Part shown: piece after piece, positions 9,175 to 19,882 of the stretch
Layout of the letters: each line of letters starts with the position of its first letter
Position numbering within the stretch: position 1 is the stretch's first letter
NCBI GenBank assembly: GCA_903772945.1
Contig: CAICTM010000306.1
Coordinates: 1-64,000, forward strand
Length of the DNA: 64,000 nt
DNA from: Seminavis robusta
Lineage: Eukaryota > Bacillariophyta > Bacillariophyceae > Naviculales > Naviculaceae
Direction: 5' to 3'
Position numbers and translations under genes: made by a program
The notes under the pieces: generated by a model
The model's database searches: none
Seen by the model: only the letters and a program-made list of their open reading frames with translations
Told to the model about the DNA's origin: nothing

Positions 9175-12069
9175 ATGAAAGGAAAAAAGGGTGCTCATTC
9201 GAGTAGCACCGGTACTCCCGATGGTGCCGATGGCTCATTAGATGCAAGTACCGGTACCAGCACACGACCTGATGAACTCGACCCAACAGTAAGGGACGCC
9301 CCTGAAGAAACCAATCAAGCGGTAGACGAAGAAGAAGTGAAGGATGAAGCTACCGGTATCATGGAATTTTTGGCGGATCAGGCAAGTTTGGCAACAGCAC
9401 AAATGTTGAACGAGGATGAAGATATCAAGCAAGAACACAAAAATACTGGCATGGAAGCTCAGCTCAGCAACACCCCACAAAGGCACCATCTATCCTTCTT
9501 CCCAAAGGGACAGACCCCTTCTGTGGGTACTCCTCTCAAAGGATTGGCAACTAGACAAACATTGAAGGAGGATGAAGATGCCAAGCAAGGAGAACACAGC
9601 GATGCTAATATGGCAAGAGAAATCAACAAAAATGCCAAAGTAGAAGAAGATGATACTGCTGCCAATTCTCGGAATGCCGCAACTTCAATTGAACAAGGTG
9701 TAGGACTTAACCGGCAAAGTGCAGAACTTGCAGCAGTACTACCAGCAGCACTACCAGAACCTATCCCACTACAGAGGCAACAACAACCGCCATCCAGACC
9801 AGGGGCCTACATGAATTTACCGGGAGGAGCCTTGCAACGAGCAACTACCCTACAATATTCCCTTGTTGGTGCTGCTAGTCAGGATGCACTGATTGGTCAG
9901 ATGGGTGATACAGATCATCATGATTCCACAACAGCTGTAGAGCCCGCACTCAACCCCGTTTTGGACCCAACTCTATTTCCCAATCAAGCAAGGCAATCCG
10001 GTGCCACCACGGACCATTTGGCCGTGGCCAACCGAGTCACCAATGACCCGGAAGATCTAATGCATGCAAATCCCGTTGATTTGGAGGAACAAGAGAAAAG
10101 GAAACAAGAGAAGAAAAAATTTAGGCAAACACTCCTCTTTATTGTGTTTCTGGTCGTCAGTGCCGTGGCTGCCGTTATTGGGACTGTGACTGGGACTGCT
10201 GGAAAGAACAATGCTGCTGTTGTGTACCAAACCCCATCTCCTACTGTTTATGGTACCATGACTCCGTCGGACGTCCCATCCACCTCTCCCACTGGTGCTC
10301 TGAACTTTTTGTTGGATACTTTACCTGATAGCACTGTGGCCAGGATCAACAACGGCAGTGACAAACCTCAATGGAAAGCATGGCAATGGCTTGCCGAACA
10401 CCAAAACATCACGTTTCTTCCAGAATGGAGAAAGGAACAGCTGTTTGCTCTTGCTACCTTCTTCTACGCCTTTGAGGGAGACAATTGGAACCCTTTAGTA
10501 AAAGGCCATGGATGGATGGATGACACAAAGGAGGAGTGTGAATGGTTCTCTAGTGCATTTGGAGTTTTTGGTGCAGACGGCAGGTTCCTTCGGTTTGAAG
10601 ATTTGGGTTTACCAGCTGGCAGTTCATGCGATGGCCATGGGCAATTCACATCTCTTTGGCTCAATGGCCTTCAGCTGTCTGGGCTTCAGCCATCTGTGCC
10701 CCCAGAGATTTCCTTGTTGACTTCCTTGTCTTTTTTTGGATTGCATGTGAATGACATTGCAGCACCTATTTCAACTCTCTTGCCATCAGAATTTTACGAG
10801 CTGACGGGTTTGTCTTACTTGGGGTTAAATGCAAATGTGCTGAGCGGCGATATCCCTTCTGAGCTTGGTCAGCTCACTTTGTTAACTTCCTTGGAATTGA
10901 ATGCAAACCAGTTGTCAGGCCAAATTCCCTCTGAGTTTGCACTATTGACCTCAATTCTCTGGCTTCAACTAAATGACAATCAGTTTACAGGTCCAGTTCC
11001 TGCTGAGCTTGGCCTCCTGACCTCATTCTATACTCTTCGGCTTGCTGGGAATCAGTTGTCAGGCCAAATTCCATCTGAGTTTGCACTATTGACATCTATT
11101 CTCTGGCTTGAACTAAATGACAATCAGTTCACTGGCCCAGTTCCTTCTGAGCTTGGCCTCCTAACCTCATTGACAAAACTTTTGCTTGCTTTGAATCAGT
11201 TTTCTGGTCCGCTGCCTTCGGAGATAGGGTTCCTGACCTCACTGGCATTCATCAACCTTCACTACAACCAGTTAACCGGTCCACTGCCTTCTGAGCTTGG
11301 CTTCCTGAACTCACTGGAAGAACTTGCCCTTGATGAGAATCAGTTTTCTGGTACACTTCCTTCTGAGCTCGGGCTCCTGGCCTTATTGGAAGAGGTGGTC
11401 CTATCAGGAAATCAGTTCACGGGCACAATCCCAACTGAAATTGGCATGATGACATCACTAACATCCATGGATCTTCACAACAATGGCTTGATGGGGACCT
11501 TACCTATGCAACTGAACGTATCTATGGGGTTAAGACTGTATGGGAATACGTTCTCAGGAACTGTTCCAGACCATCTTTGTTCTTTTCTCAATTGTGATTG
11601 TTCCCTAAATGAAACTCCTCCTGTTTCTACCTGTGCTGGTCTCGCGGGAGGTCTACGTGATTGGCCTGGGTGGTTTCCAACCACGGTTGCTGATGTCATG
11701 CTGAACATCCAAACTGATAGGGATCCACTGGAAACATCATGGGTTTGGCAACAAGAAACCAATGTGACTGGTATTTGGGACACACTGGAATCAGGTGGTC
11801 CACTGGCGTTAAGATCTTATCTTTACTCCTCTCTCCTCCCGATCAGTGCTGACACAGCCTACAGGTTGATTGTATATGACAGTTTTGGTGATGGTTTGTA
11901 TGTCCCTGGATGGGTAACTCTGACGGCAGAAAACAAAACGGTTCTGTACTCCTATGTCAGTACTACTGATGATTTTGCATCTCCCAGTGACAGTGATTTC
12001 TCTGAAGTCACCATTGGCATCACAGTCAGAGCTGATGGCTCTCTTGACATCACCAATTCTACTTCATGA
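9175..12069 (+). CDS. Single-pass LRR receptor-like protein
   Basis: One uninterrupted 964-residue frame. Residues 1-318 are acidic, Gln/Asp/Glu-rich and presumably cytosolic, ending in a basic stop (EKRKQEKKKFRQ). Residues 319-340 are the membrane span (TLLFIVFLVVSAVAAVIG). The outside part has an LRR-cap-like region with Trp and Cys (about 400-500), then about ten 24-residue plant-type repeats of the form L-x-L-x-x-N-x-x-S/T-G-x-x-P-x-E-L-G, to about residue 800. A tail domain follows with YDSFGDG at 901-907. There is no kinase domain, so this is receptor-like rather than a receptor kinase. Large LRR families of this build are known in diatoms; ligands are unknown. Two adjacent pairs of repeats are almost identical, a recent 144-base internal duplication. 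Confidence 0.9.
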   Translation: MKGKKGAHSSSTGTPDGADGSLDASTGTSTRPDELDPTVRDAPEETNQAVDEEEVKDEATGIMEFLADQASLATAQMLNEDEDIKQEHKNTGMEAQLSNTPQRHHLSFFPKGQTPSVGTPLKGLATRQTLKEDEDAKQGEHSDANMAREINKNAKVEEDDTAANSRNAATSIEQGVGLNRQSAELAAVLPAALPEPIPLQRQQQPPSRPGAYMNLPGGALQRATTLQYSLVGAASQDALIGQMGDTDHHDSTTAVEPALNPVLDPTLFPNQARQSGATTDHLAVANRVTNDPEDLMHANPVDLEEQEKRKQEKKKFRQTLLFIVFLVVSAVAAVIGTVTGTAGKNNAAVVYQTPSPTVYGTMTPSDVPSTSPTGALNFLLDTLPDSTVARINNGSDKPQWKAWQWLAEHQNITFLPEWRKEQLFALATFFYAFEGDNWNPLVKGHGWMDDTKEECEWFSSAFGVFGADGRFLRFEDLGLPAGSSCDGHGQFTSLWLNGLQLSGLQPSVPPEISLLTSLSFFGLHVNDIAAPISTLLPSEFYELTGLSYLGLNANVLSGDIPSELGQLTLLTSLELNANQLSGQIPSEFALLTSILWLQLNDNQFTGPVPAELGLLTSFYTLRLAGNQLSGQIPSEFALLTSILWLELNDNQFTGPVPSELGLLTSLTKLLLALNQFSGPLPSEIGFLTSLAFINLHYNQLTGPLPSELGFLNSLEELALDENQFSGTLPSELGLLALLEEVVLSGNQFTGTIPTEIGMMTSLTSMDLHNNGLMGTLPMQLNVSMGLRLYGNTFSGTVPDHLCSFLNCDCSLNETPPVSTCAGLAGGLRDWPGWFPTTVADVMLNIQTDRDPLETSWVWQQETNVTGIWDTLESGGPLALRSYLYSSLLPISADTAYRLIVYDSFGDGLYVPGWVTLTAENKTVLYSYVSTTDDFASPSDSDFSEVTIGITVRADGSLDITNSTS

Positions 12070-12563
12070 TGACTACATGTAATCTGTCACAATTATTTAT
12101 GAATTCTATGTTGAATATCTGTGTATGGTACATAAACAGCATTGCAATGTGAATTACTTCATCTATCACCGGGCACGCAATCTTGCTTCTGGGTACTGTA
12201 GCTTTCTACTAGTTCGTAGGTATCTTAATATTTTCCTTGCTTGGCTGTATTGGATCAAGCCTCCCAACAGTTTCGAGATGGAGGATGAGCCCACACTGTG
12301 GACATTAGAGCCAGGCGCAAGTAGACGATTTTCCATGGTGTCAAAGCTGAGTGGAAGGAATACTCACAATCAGACAATCTTGAATCACAACTCACAGCAT
12401 GATTCAGATGTATGCGCCAACCATTAGTTTCGTCTGGAGAGAACTGCTCTGGATTAGAAATGTGGCAACTTTTGATGCACTCTTGCTTGGACACAGATGT
12501 GTCGCAAGAGCTTTGTTGGCATAGCCTGCCTGCTTACTCATCATAATATGGACTTATCCAGTG
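12070..12563. other. Convergent 3' spacer, no gene seen
   Basis: Lies between the LRR gene and the convergent glycosyltransferase-like gene. No coding region supported. Confidence 0.4.
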
Positions 12564-14123
12564 CTACGCTGGAGAATCCATGGGAGGCACAAAGAACGGC
12601 ATCTTCCGTTTGATGAGGGTCTGTGGATTGCCGTCTGCTGATTGGGTGGATGCCTTGCGCAGCCCACATTGATGCAATTTGACTCCTGTTACGCCATGTG
12701 CCCAGGGTACGCCTCCTCGTTGGTGTTGAATTCCAGCTTTGGAATCAAATCCCATAATCAATCCCAGTTTTCCATATCCACCTACATTGTACGCGACAGC
12801 CCGTGCATTCCCCAACAAATACAAGTCGACAAATGTGTCATAGTAGTCCGATGGCCCCAATGATGATGTGGCGTTGTCGTATCGCACATCCATATGCAGC
12901 GGTTCCGTGTCATGAAGACGCGACACGACAGGCACCCCGTGTTGTTGGCCATAGTCCAGTGCGAATTGTTGTGCTTGACTGCTATCCGAAGCAAACAAAA
13001 AGGGCCCCGGGGGCCACAACTGTGTCCCGCAATGAATGGCATTTTTCGTCCACGCTTGAATATCTGCCAACGACCGATTGTGCACTCCATAGAGCGCTCG
13101 GACATGAACGGCGGCATAGTCGCCGGAAATCAAACCCAATTTTTGCATCCAAAACTCAATCTTGCGCGCCACCGGTGGCGCCGGTGTCAGTACCATTCTC
13201 CAGGCATCGTGAAAGACGGTTTCAAAGCGATTGGTTTCTTGTTTGGTGCGTTCGTGATACTGATCGTAGACGGCCTTTCCGTGGTTGTGTGTCTGATCCC
13301 GTGCCCAAACGACCAGTTTCTGTTTCATTGGCGGACTATTGATAATTTTGGAGCCCGTGGGGGCATATACCAATGGCAAAGAATCTTGGTGTTCTGCGAG
13401 CAGCTTTTGTTGCATGTATTCTGGAACCCGCCAATCTAGTCCACCTCGAGGTGGCAATAAGAATTCTTCCAGTGGAAAGGGCCGTTGCCAGTAAATGAGA
13501 AGGATTCGTTTTTGCTGATAAGCCATGAGCAATTGGTACGGAAGAGATTGGAGTCGATCGGATGTTCCTCCACAAATTTCGCTATGGAGGCATCTCATAA
13601 TGAGAAATTTGAAGCGACCCTTGTTCCAATTCTGAGCAGTGAGTTGTGCACGTTGTTGTTGATGCCATTGGAAATACTCCAACATCCATTGTGGCATTTT
13701 GTGGTCGGGACGATGACTGGGGAGGATTGCCAAGGAGGAATTGTTCTGTCGATCCAAGGATACTGATGATGGCTGGGGTATCTGGATGGCGAGATTTTGT
13801 TTGGACGCATTGAGATTGAGACTCTGTTGTATTGGTGTTGCTTTTTGCAGTAATAATGATGTCTTTTGTATGTCACCATCGGTAGTTGCAGCATTCTCTT
13901 CCACAGTGGTTGGAATTTCTCTTTGGATGACCTGCTTGATCTCACTATTGTCCAAGAGACCCAGGTAGTCTTCAAACGGCCTCTGAGGTTGCTGCACAAA
14001 GAGGGCACATAATACTGTAGCAATACAGATAACAATCTTTCGGAAAACCCCAGCCTTCTTCTGATGTTGTACCAAAACCATTGTCCGTTCCTTGTTGTGG
14101 TTGTTCTTTCTACGCTTATACAT
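12564..14123 (-). CDS. Type II membrane fucosyltransferase-like protein
   Basis: One 519-residue frame with an ATG at 14123 and a second in-frame ATG at 14081. A short basic tail, a membrane span near residues 29-44 (KIVICIATVLCALFV), a variable stem to about 150, then a globular part is the layout of a Golgi glycosyltransferase. The globular part begins FLIMRCLHSEICGGTSDRLQ and then LLMAYQQKRILLIYW, resembling the GG-x-x-N/D-R-L start of O-fucosyltransferase and alpha-1,6-fucosyltransferase-like families. It later has an HVRALYG segment like the conserved H-x-R motif of those families. The donor would be a GDP sugar, but the acceptor is unknown. It is divergent from the peroxidase gene with a 270-base shared upstream region. 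Superfamily call moderately sure; exact activity not. Confidence 0.65.
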   Translation of the reverse strand: MYKRRKNNHNKERTMVLVQHQKKAGVFRKIVICIATVLCALFVQQPQRPFEDYLGLLDNSEIKQVIQREIPTTVEENAATTDGDIQKTSLLLQKATPIQQSLNLNASKQNLAIQIPQPSSVSLDRQNNSSLAILPSHRPDHKMPQWMLEYFQWHQQQRAQLTAQNWNKGRFKFLIMRCLHSEICGGTSDRLQSLPYQLLMAYQQKRILLIYWQRPFPLEEFLLPPRGGLDWRVPEYMQQKLLAEHQDSLPLVYAPTGSKIINSPPMKQKLVVWARDQTHNHGKAVYDQYHERTKQETNRFETVFHDAWRMVLTPAPPVARKIEFWMQKLGLISGDYAAVHVRALYGVHNRSLADIQAWTKNAIHCGTQLWPPGPFLFASDSSQAQQFALDYGQQHGVPVVSRLHDTEPLHMDVRYDNATSSLGPSDYYDTFVDLYLLGNARAVAYNVGGYGKLGLIMGFDSKAGIQHQRGGVPWAHGVTGVKLHQCGLRKASTQSADGNPQTLIKRKMPFFVPPMDSPA

Positions 14124-14393
14124 TATGGGCTACCACATGTACGTAATGCTTCTTCCATCTTGGTTGTTGCTTTTGGTTGCAAGTTGCTTGCTATGCTTTT
14201 AAGTTGCTTGGTACCGATACTAGTATGCTTGGTGATTTGTTGGTTTGTGTTCGCTTCAAAGGTTCGCAATGTTGGATCTTTCAGTCGTGCTAGGTTAGGG
14301 CTATGGCTATTCTAATGCTTTGAATTTGAAATTCAAACGGTCTCTTTGCAGCTTCTTCGTTCACAATTTTACAGCAATAACTTCACCACCACC

Positions 14394-16281
14394 ATGATGA
14401 GACGGTTCATCATCATCCATCAAGCAACAACAGCGGCAGTGTTCCTGTCTGTCCTATTACTAATAACGACAACACCACAAGTAGTTCAAGCCCAATTTCC
14501 ATTCGACGAGACCAATGTTCGAACGTACGATGGTTCCGATCGACTGCCCGTGGACAACTACGGCAAAGCCCACGAGAGTCTCGCCCGCCTGGTCCCTGCA
14601 TTTTACCCCGACGACACGGGCGAAACCATTGAATCCACGTTCAATCCCCGCGATGTCAGCAACACGGTCTGTGCTCAGGATGTGACCACCTTGAGCGATC
14701 GGGGTCTGTCGGCCATGGTCTGGCAATTTGGACAACTCCTCGATCACGACATTGGATTGACCGAAGGCGGCGCCGCCTTTGGAGATGCCTCGGTCAGTTG
14801 TAACGACCAAGATGACATGTTCCGACAAGCCGGATGTGACAGAGTCCAATTCTCGCGTTCGGAATTCACCATGGTCGACAGCAAACGCGAACAACCCAAC
14901 ATGATTACCGCCTTTATCGATGCCTCTTTTGTCTATGGCAGTGATGCCACTCGCGCCACTCGATTGCGCACGGGAACCAATGGCAAAATGCAAATGACAA
15001 GTACCACCAAATCACGCGACTTGTTAATGTTCAATTATGCCAACAATCCACTGCCCAATGCCGGAGGGAATTCCACTACGCTCTTTGTGGCGGGAGATAT
15101 TCGAGCCAATGAACAGGTTGGATTGACCAGTATGCATACACTATTTGTCAGAGAACACAATCGATTGGCTGACTTGATCCAAGCCACATGGAGCGATGCC
15201 ACGGACGAACAAATCTATCAATTGGCGAGGAAAATTGTGGGAGCTGAAATGCAGGTACGAAAGAAATGAAAAAAGGGCAGCAGAATGTATGTATGATGTG
15301 GTTAGGAGTGGCTGCCATGTTGATGCTCATTGTGCATTCTACCGGTACCGTATAGATCATCACCTACAAAGAGTGGCTACCAGCTCTCATGGGGAGCGAT
15401 GCCCCTTCGCTGGATGATCATTCCTTTAGCAGGTCGGTCGATCCACGCATGCTGACCGAGTTCACCACGGCCATTTTTCGATTTGGACATTCACTCCTAC
15501 AACCCACACTCACATTGGGATACACCAAGACAGCCACCAGTAGTCTTCCACTGCGCAGCGCCTTCTTTAACCCATCGTTCTTGTCCAATACCCCGGAAAA
15601 TGTAGATCTACTCTTGGGAGGACTCTTGATGGATCGAGCCCAAGAGCTGGATATTTTTGTCACTTCTGAAGTGCGGAACTTTTTGTTTGCGATTGATGCC
15701 GACACCCCAGCCTGTCTGGATCTCGCTACGCTCAATATCCAGAGAGGAAGGTAAGCAATCCAGGAATGCATGGCTGTGTTGTATTGTGCTTGCAGTTGGA
15801 AAACTGCGGGTTGTTCACTTTCTGTCTTCTTTCTATTGAATAAAGGGACCATGGTCTTCCAACTTACAACATGCTGCGGGAAGCAGTTGGTCTGAGTGCC
15901 ATGGCTGATTTCGCCAGCATTACCAAAGATACTTACGTACAAGCGCTCTTACATGCCGCTTACGGAGGAGACGTCAACATGGTCGATGCCTGGGTAGGAG
16001 CTCTCGCAGAAGATCATCGGTCAGGATCCTCCATGGGAGAGCTCGCCACGACGATGATGCAGATTCAATTTACTCGACTCCGTGATGGTGATCCATTCTT
16101 TTTCAAAGGTGATTTAGATTTTACCAATGGCAACATGCAACGCATTTTTGATCCCAACAGCTTTTCCTTTGCCAAACTGCTGCGAGACAACACCGACATT
16201 CCCAGTGTTGCGGATAATGTCTTTATCATCACATCCGATGATTCCTGCGGCTTGGGGTATCTCGATGTGGATGTGTCGTGA
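14394..16281 (+). CDS. Secreted animal-type haem peroxidase
   Basis: Exons read as 14394-15254, 15356-15750 and 15846-16281, giving about 563 residues. The second junction rebuilds the family hallmark QRGRDHGLPTYN across the splice, which strongly supports the model. Signal peptide at residues 1-33 (cleavage near VQA-QF). The distal haem motif WQFGQLLDHDI has D117 and H118; TSMHTLFVREHNRLA carries the conserved Arg region; the proximal His is about H332 in FRFGHSLL. The family (animal haem peroxidase, peroxinectin-like) oxidises halides or phenols with hydrogen peroxide, here outside the cell or in the secretory route. Start set at the tandem ATGs at 14394, directly before the signal peptide. 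Confidence 0.93.
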
Positions 16282-16556
16282 AGTGCTCTGCCGTCGATGT
16301 TCGAGGCCATTAAATGCCACATCGTACCGGTAGCTACCAAAGTTAGTTTGTTCTTTCAATTTACTATAGCACAATCGTATAAACCTTTCGAGGTGTTGCG
16401 TGAGTGACGACTCAGTGCTGTATCGTGGCGACTCCATGGATTCCACGCTGCTTAGCACTAAATGTGTTCGCGCCCGATCCATTGCATCGCTCATAATACA
16501 AAAGGCACCTTTCGTTTCGTTCATATCTTCCATTTCGCACGGTACGGTAGCAAACA

Positions 16557-17618
16557 ATGGCAGAGGCAAGTCATTCTACCGGTGCCAGCAAGAGGAGTGC
16601 GTGGCAGCAGAAGGTCGAGGCATTGCAAAAGTACAAGCAGGAGCACAACACCTGTGATGTCGAGTGGGGCCACGATTCTGGGCTCGCAGTGTGGGTCTAC
16701 AGACAACGGAGCAACAAGCAAACTCTGAAACCAGAGATTCGTCAAGCTTTGGATGCCATCGGTTTTGACTGGACCAAACCGGTATCCCGTGGTGATACAA
16801 ACACTAAAGGGAGAAACGACGATAGGTGGGTTATCATGCTTTCAAAACTCAAAGTCTACAAGAGTCAATACGGCAACTGCAAAGTTCCACCTCGCTTCAC
16901 GCAAGACCGTCGATTGAGATTGTGGGTCGTTCGGCAAAGGCGCAAGTATCGGGCCAATACCCTCGCTCCCGAGCATCGGAAGCTCCTCGAAGATATCGAT
17001 TTTCACCGCGACATCGAAGAAATGATCAACCCATGGCTAGCCCCCGTGGATGATCAAACAATTGCGGTCAGAAGTCGCAATGGCGTAGATGCTCCACCGT
17101 GGCCACAGAAGCATTCCGACAACATCGGTATCCAACTTAGTTCGGAACAGCTGTCGTTTGAGCAGCAGGCCATGTCGGAAGTTCTACAACTTGCCACGCC
17201 TGCTCCCAGAGCGGACAGTGAACCAAACGAGGAAGCAGAATTCGACTTGGACAATCTGGCTGTCCTTGTGTACGACTTCTGCATCCTTTTAGATCGGGAT
17301 GACCGCTACGACTCGGAATCACAGCTTTGTCGGTGCGAAGAAATTTTGACTCAAACAATCGAATCATTGGGAAGGGCGAGGGATCCTGGCCCGAGGGTTG
17401 AAAGCAGAAAGCTCGAAGACTCCTTCTCTCGCCTCGTCCCACTCGTGGAGGAGTTGGGATATCTTGTGGACCCTACAAACATAGACGATGTGGTGACTGT
17501 GTCCGAGTGCGAAAGAGTTTTGTCCGAGAGGCTTAAGGCTGTGCAGGACGAGATCGACACAAAGAACGTGGCAGAGCTTGCCAAAGTGCAGGCCTTACTG
17601 GCGACGTTACCAGCGTAA
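16557..17618 (+). CDS. Helicase-associated (HA) repeat protein without helicase
   Basis: One 353-residue frame. Residues about 14-72 and 89-150 are two HA-domain copies, each with Trp, L-x-x-Y-K, G/N-x-C-x-V, L-x-x-W-V-x-x-Q-R and L-x-x-I-G/D-F (for example YKSQYGNCKVP then LRLWVVRQRRKYR). In bacteria HA domains sit beside DEAD/H helicases; in diatoms stand-alone HA proteins are common and thought to bind nucleic acid. The remaining 200 residues are acidic and helical, with heptad-like Leu spacing, and match no family I know. No leader peptide is seen, so nuclear or cytosolic is likely. The DNA-binding role is family knowledge only. Confidence 0.8.
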   Translation: MAEASHSTGASKRSAWQQKVEALQKYKQEHNTCDVEWGHDSGLAVWVYRQRSNKQTLKPEIRQALDAIGFDWTKPVSRGDTNTKGRNDDRWVIMLSKLKVYKSQYGNCKVPPRFTQDRRLRLWVVRQRRKYRANTLAPEHRKLLEDIDFHRDIEEMINPWLAPVDDQTIAVRSRNGVDAPPWPQKHSDNIGIQLSSEQLSFEQQAMSEVLQLATPAPRADSEPNEEAEFDLDNLAVLVYDFCILLDRDDRYDSESQLCRCEEILTQTIESLGRARDPGPRVESRKLEDSFSRLVPLVEELGYLVDPTNIDDVVTVSECERVLSERLKAVQDEIDTKNVAELAKVQALLATLPA

Positions 17619-17939
17619 CCTGCGTAGATTGTAGGGGATCCTATTAAAAGCAAGCATTTGGCAACTTGGTTACATCCTGGAGTCTCTCCTTTGTGTTTCA
17701 GAGAAGCCTTAGCTAAGTAGTTAGACGCCCCAAACTCAGTGCGCTGTCCAGCAAAAAAAAAAGTACCCTGACACCAGAGGTTCAGACGTTGCTCACCTCT
17801 TTGACTTCCGTACAGTCCAGGTTCCAACTGAGGTTGCGAGCCCCATCCTTTCCGTTTTGCGACCTACGAACAAAAGTCTTTCGCGCTTCACAAGGCTACG
17901 AGGCAGGAGCCATGTCCAGCTCTGATACAGGCAACAAGG
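17619..17939. other. Spacer, no firm gene
   Basis: No supported gene. A long open frame begins at 17832 in the frame of the next entry, so the start of that gene may be further upstream than given. Confidence 0.3.
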
Positions 17940-18379
17940 ATGACGAGATTGTTTTGCCACAGCTCAAATAAATATGGTGACCGCACAGCACCTATGGAGT
18001 GGCTAGAGCTCATGCAGATCATTCAGGTGGAAAAGGATTTGGCAAAGCTCTCCAGAAGTCTGAAACAACAAAAGGACTACACGCCAGTCAAGTAGCATTT
18101 ATCATTTTATCTTGCATTCCAAGTTTGGCACTCAAGGAACCAGGAAAAGCATTAGCCAAGAATGATTCCCTCGCCTCTAGAGAAGATTGGTGGAGAGCGA
18201 TGTCACTCATCAAGCAAAACAAAACTGGAGAGGAACTGCATGCTAAAGCTGCGTTGGATGTGTTGTTGCAGTGGAAGAACCAACCCCACAGTTGTACCGT
18301 ACCAGACAGTGATCATGTGCATATACTGGTGCATCGACGGACCTTTGGTGCTTTGGCGTCGCCAGGAAAGATTGTATGA
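17940..18379 (+). CDS. Possible small two-exon gene, unknown
   Basis: An open frame from the ATG at 17940 reads KYGDRTAPMEWLELMQIIQ and then a Lys/Leu helix up to 18091. A second frame from 18124 to 18379 reads ALAKNDSLASREDWWRAMSL and on to the stop. Both parts have coding-like composition. They join in frame if 18092-18123 (GTAGCA...CCAAG) is a 32-base intron; a 50-base alternative (GTCAAG...CTCAAG) also keeps frame. Both introns are unusually short. The product would be about 135 residues, with no family recognised. It could be a decayed gene. Confidence 0.3.
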
Positions 18380-18640
18380 TGATTGATGGATTGATGGAGA
18401 GGGAAAGGCCGGAAGAAGAATGGCTACAAGGAGGCCATATGGCTGGATGGATGGAAAAGTGTAGCTGTACCGGTAGCGGGTCGGTGCATTGAAAATGGGC
18501 GATGTTTTTTGTGGATTGTATAGTCTAACTGCTGGTCGTAGTTCTGTTTTTTCTAACGATCGGGTTGATCCAAAAATCTGTCTCGGATAGATCGCTGATG
18601 ATGATTGTTGAGGATGAGTGTTGCTAAATTTTCCATTTTC

Positions 18641-19882
18641 TCAGGTTGTTTCTAGAATAGGATCTTCCTCTGGCGGTGCATCGAGAAACCTGACTCTCCG
18701 TGAATGGTTCGTTGTTGTATTGTTGGTGATGCTGTGTGGAGACGTCAATAACAAATGATCCATGGTTTGGAGGGGCCGTTGGAGCAGCAAGGAATCGGCC
18801 TCCCCATGATGATGATGATGAGTACCATTAGTTGGATGATGTTGTGGAGTAATGTCGTCGTGTTGTGGCTGCTGTGATGATTCGGCTGCTGTTTCCGGCA
18901 AGAATCTTCCCCGTAGAATGTGCATGTAATAGGAATAATCCAACAAAATGACAATGGGTACAATTTCGCAGACAAAGAATACCACAAAGAGTACGACAAA
19001 GGACCAGAGTGGTGTATCCGTGTCTTGCAAGAGTTCGACATTGTCCACATACACGAGCAATGTGGCGACGCCCCAAATGACACGTGTGAAGGACCAGAGT
19101 GTCATGACGGAGGAAACTCGTGCCAGAGATGCCTTTTGTTCTTCGGATCGGTAGGGAAATCCCGAGAATCGAATGTTCAAATAGACATAAAAGCAGAGGA
19201 CCAACAAAACGGCCACAAAGCTAATTCCCGTAATGGCCGCATAGAGAATGGCGCGTACCAAGGAATGCGATGCCGAGAAGAATATGCAGGCATATAGAAT
19301 CAACTGTGTGGCGTAGAGGAGTGTATTGAAGATCATGAATAGAATGAGGAGTCGTTGTTTCCAATAAACGGAATTTTCGGTATGAAATCGAGCTTCCAAA
19401 AAGCACTCGGCCCAGACCAACGTCAACAACACGTAAGTGCTGACGACGATGCAATTGGGCAAATCAAAGAGGACCGTCATGGCTTCGTCGTAGAAATCTT
19501 GTGTCTTGTCGCCCCGGCCCGTCGGTTGCAACGAATAGTGCGCCCGCACATTGGCCATGTTCATGGCGGCCACTCCCAAAATGGTCATGATCCTCAAAAC
19601 GGAAACCAACAAGACACTCAAAATCAACAATTTTTTGGTCGTCATTTGCGGTTGCAGTTCGTGCAGCACCTTCAGCTTGTGTCGCGCCAAGCGAAAACAA
19701 ATCATGTACAAGACGGCCGAAGCGACCAGTGCGACAGTCATCATGTCAATTGTCACGGTCAAACCATCGGGTGGGTTGTCGTGGTCCAATTTTCGACTGT
19801 GCAGCAATAATAATGCCAAGGGTGTTCTATTGTAGTTGGTCTTTTCTTCGTCCCAAGAATCATAGCTCTCCATCCTTGTCAT
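18641..19882 (-). CDS. Seven-TM TOM1/THH1-family protein
   Basis: Product of 413 residues from the ATG at 19882 (the frame stays open to 19942 but without an ATG). At least seven hydrophobic spans are visible, including MMTVALVASAVLYMICF, LLILSVLLVSVLRIM, VVSTYVLLTLVWAECF and FVVLFVVFFVCEIVPIVIL. The WAECFLEARFHTE segment after the third or fourth span resembles the W-A-E-x-x-x-x-A-R motif of the plant Tobamovirus-multiplication 1/THH1 family (DUF1084), which are endomembrane proteins of poorly known cell role. The C-terminal tail is His- and Thr/Ser-rich (HHHHH near 374) and likely cytosolic. Family call moderately sure. Confidence 0.75.
   Translation of the reverse strand: MTRMESYDSWDEEKTNYNRTPLALLLLHSRKLDHDNPPDGLTVTIDMMTVALVASAVLYMICFRLARHKLKVLHELQPQMTTKKLLILSVLLVSVLRIMTILGVAAMNMANVRAHYSLQPTGRGDKTQDFYDEAMTVLFDLPNCIVVSTYVLLTLVWAECFLEARFHTENSVYWKQRLLILFMIFNTLLYATQLILYACIFFSASHSLVRAILYAAITGISFVAVLLVLCFYVYLNIRFSGFPYRSEEQKASLARVSSVMTLWSFTRVIWGVATLLVYVDNVELLQDTDTPLWSFVVLFVVFFVCEIVPIVILLDYSYYMHILRGRFLPETAAESSQQPQHDDITPQHHPTNGTHHHHHGEADSLLLQRPLQTMDHLLLTSPHSITNNTTTNHSRRVRFLDAPPEEDPILETT

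Noticed and set aside
14346-14393. Peroxidase start upstream of 14394
   Set aside because: The upstream frame has no ATG; the signal peptide begins at the tandem ATGs at 14394.
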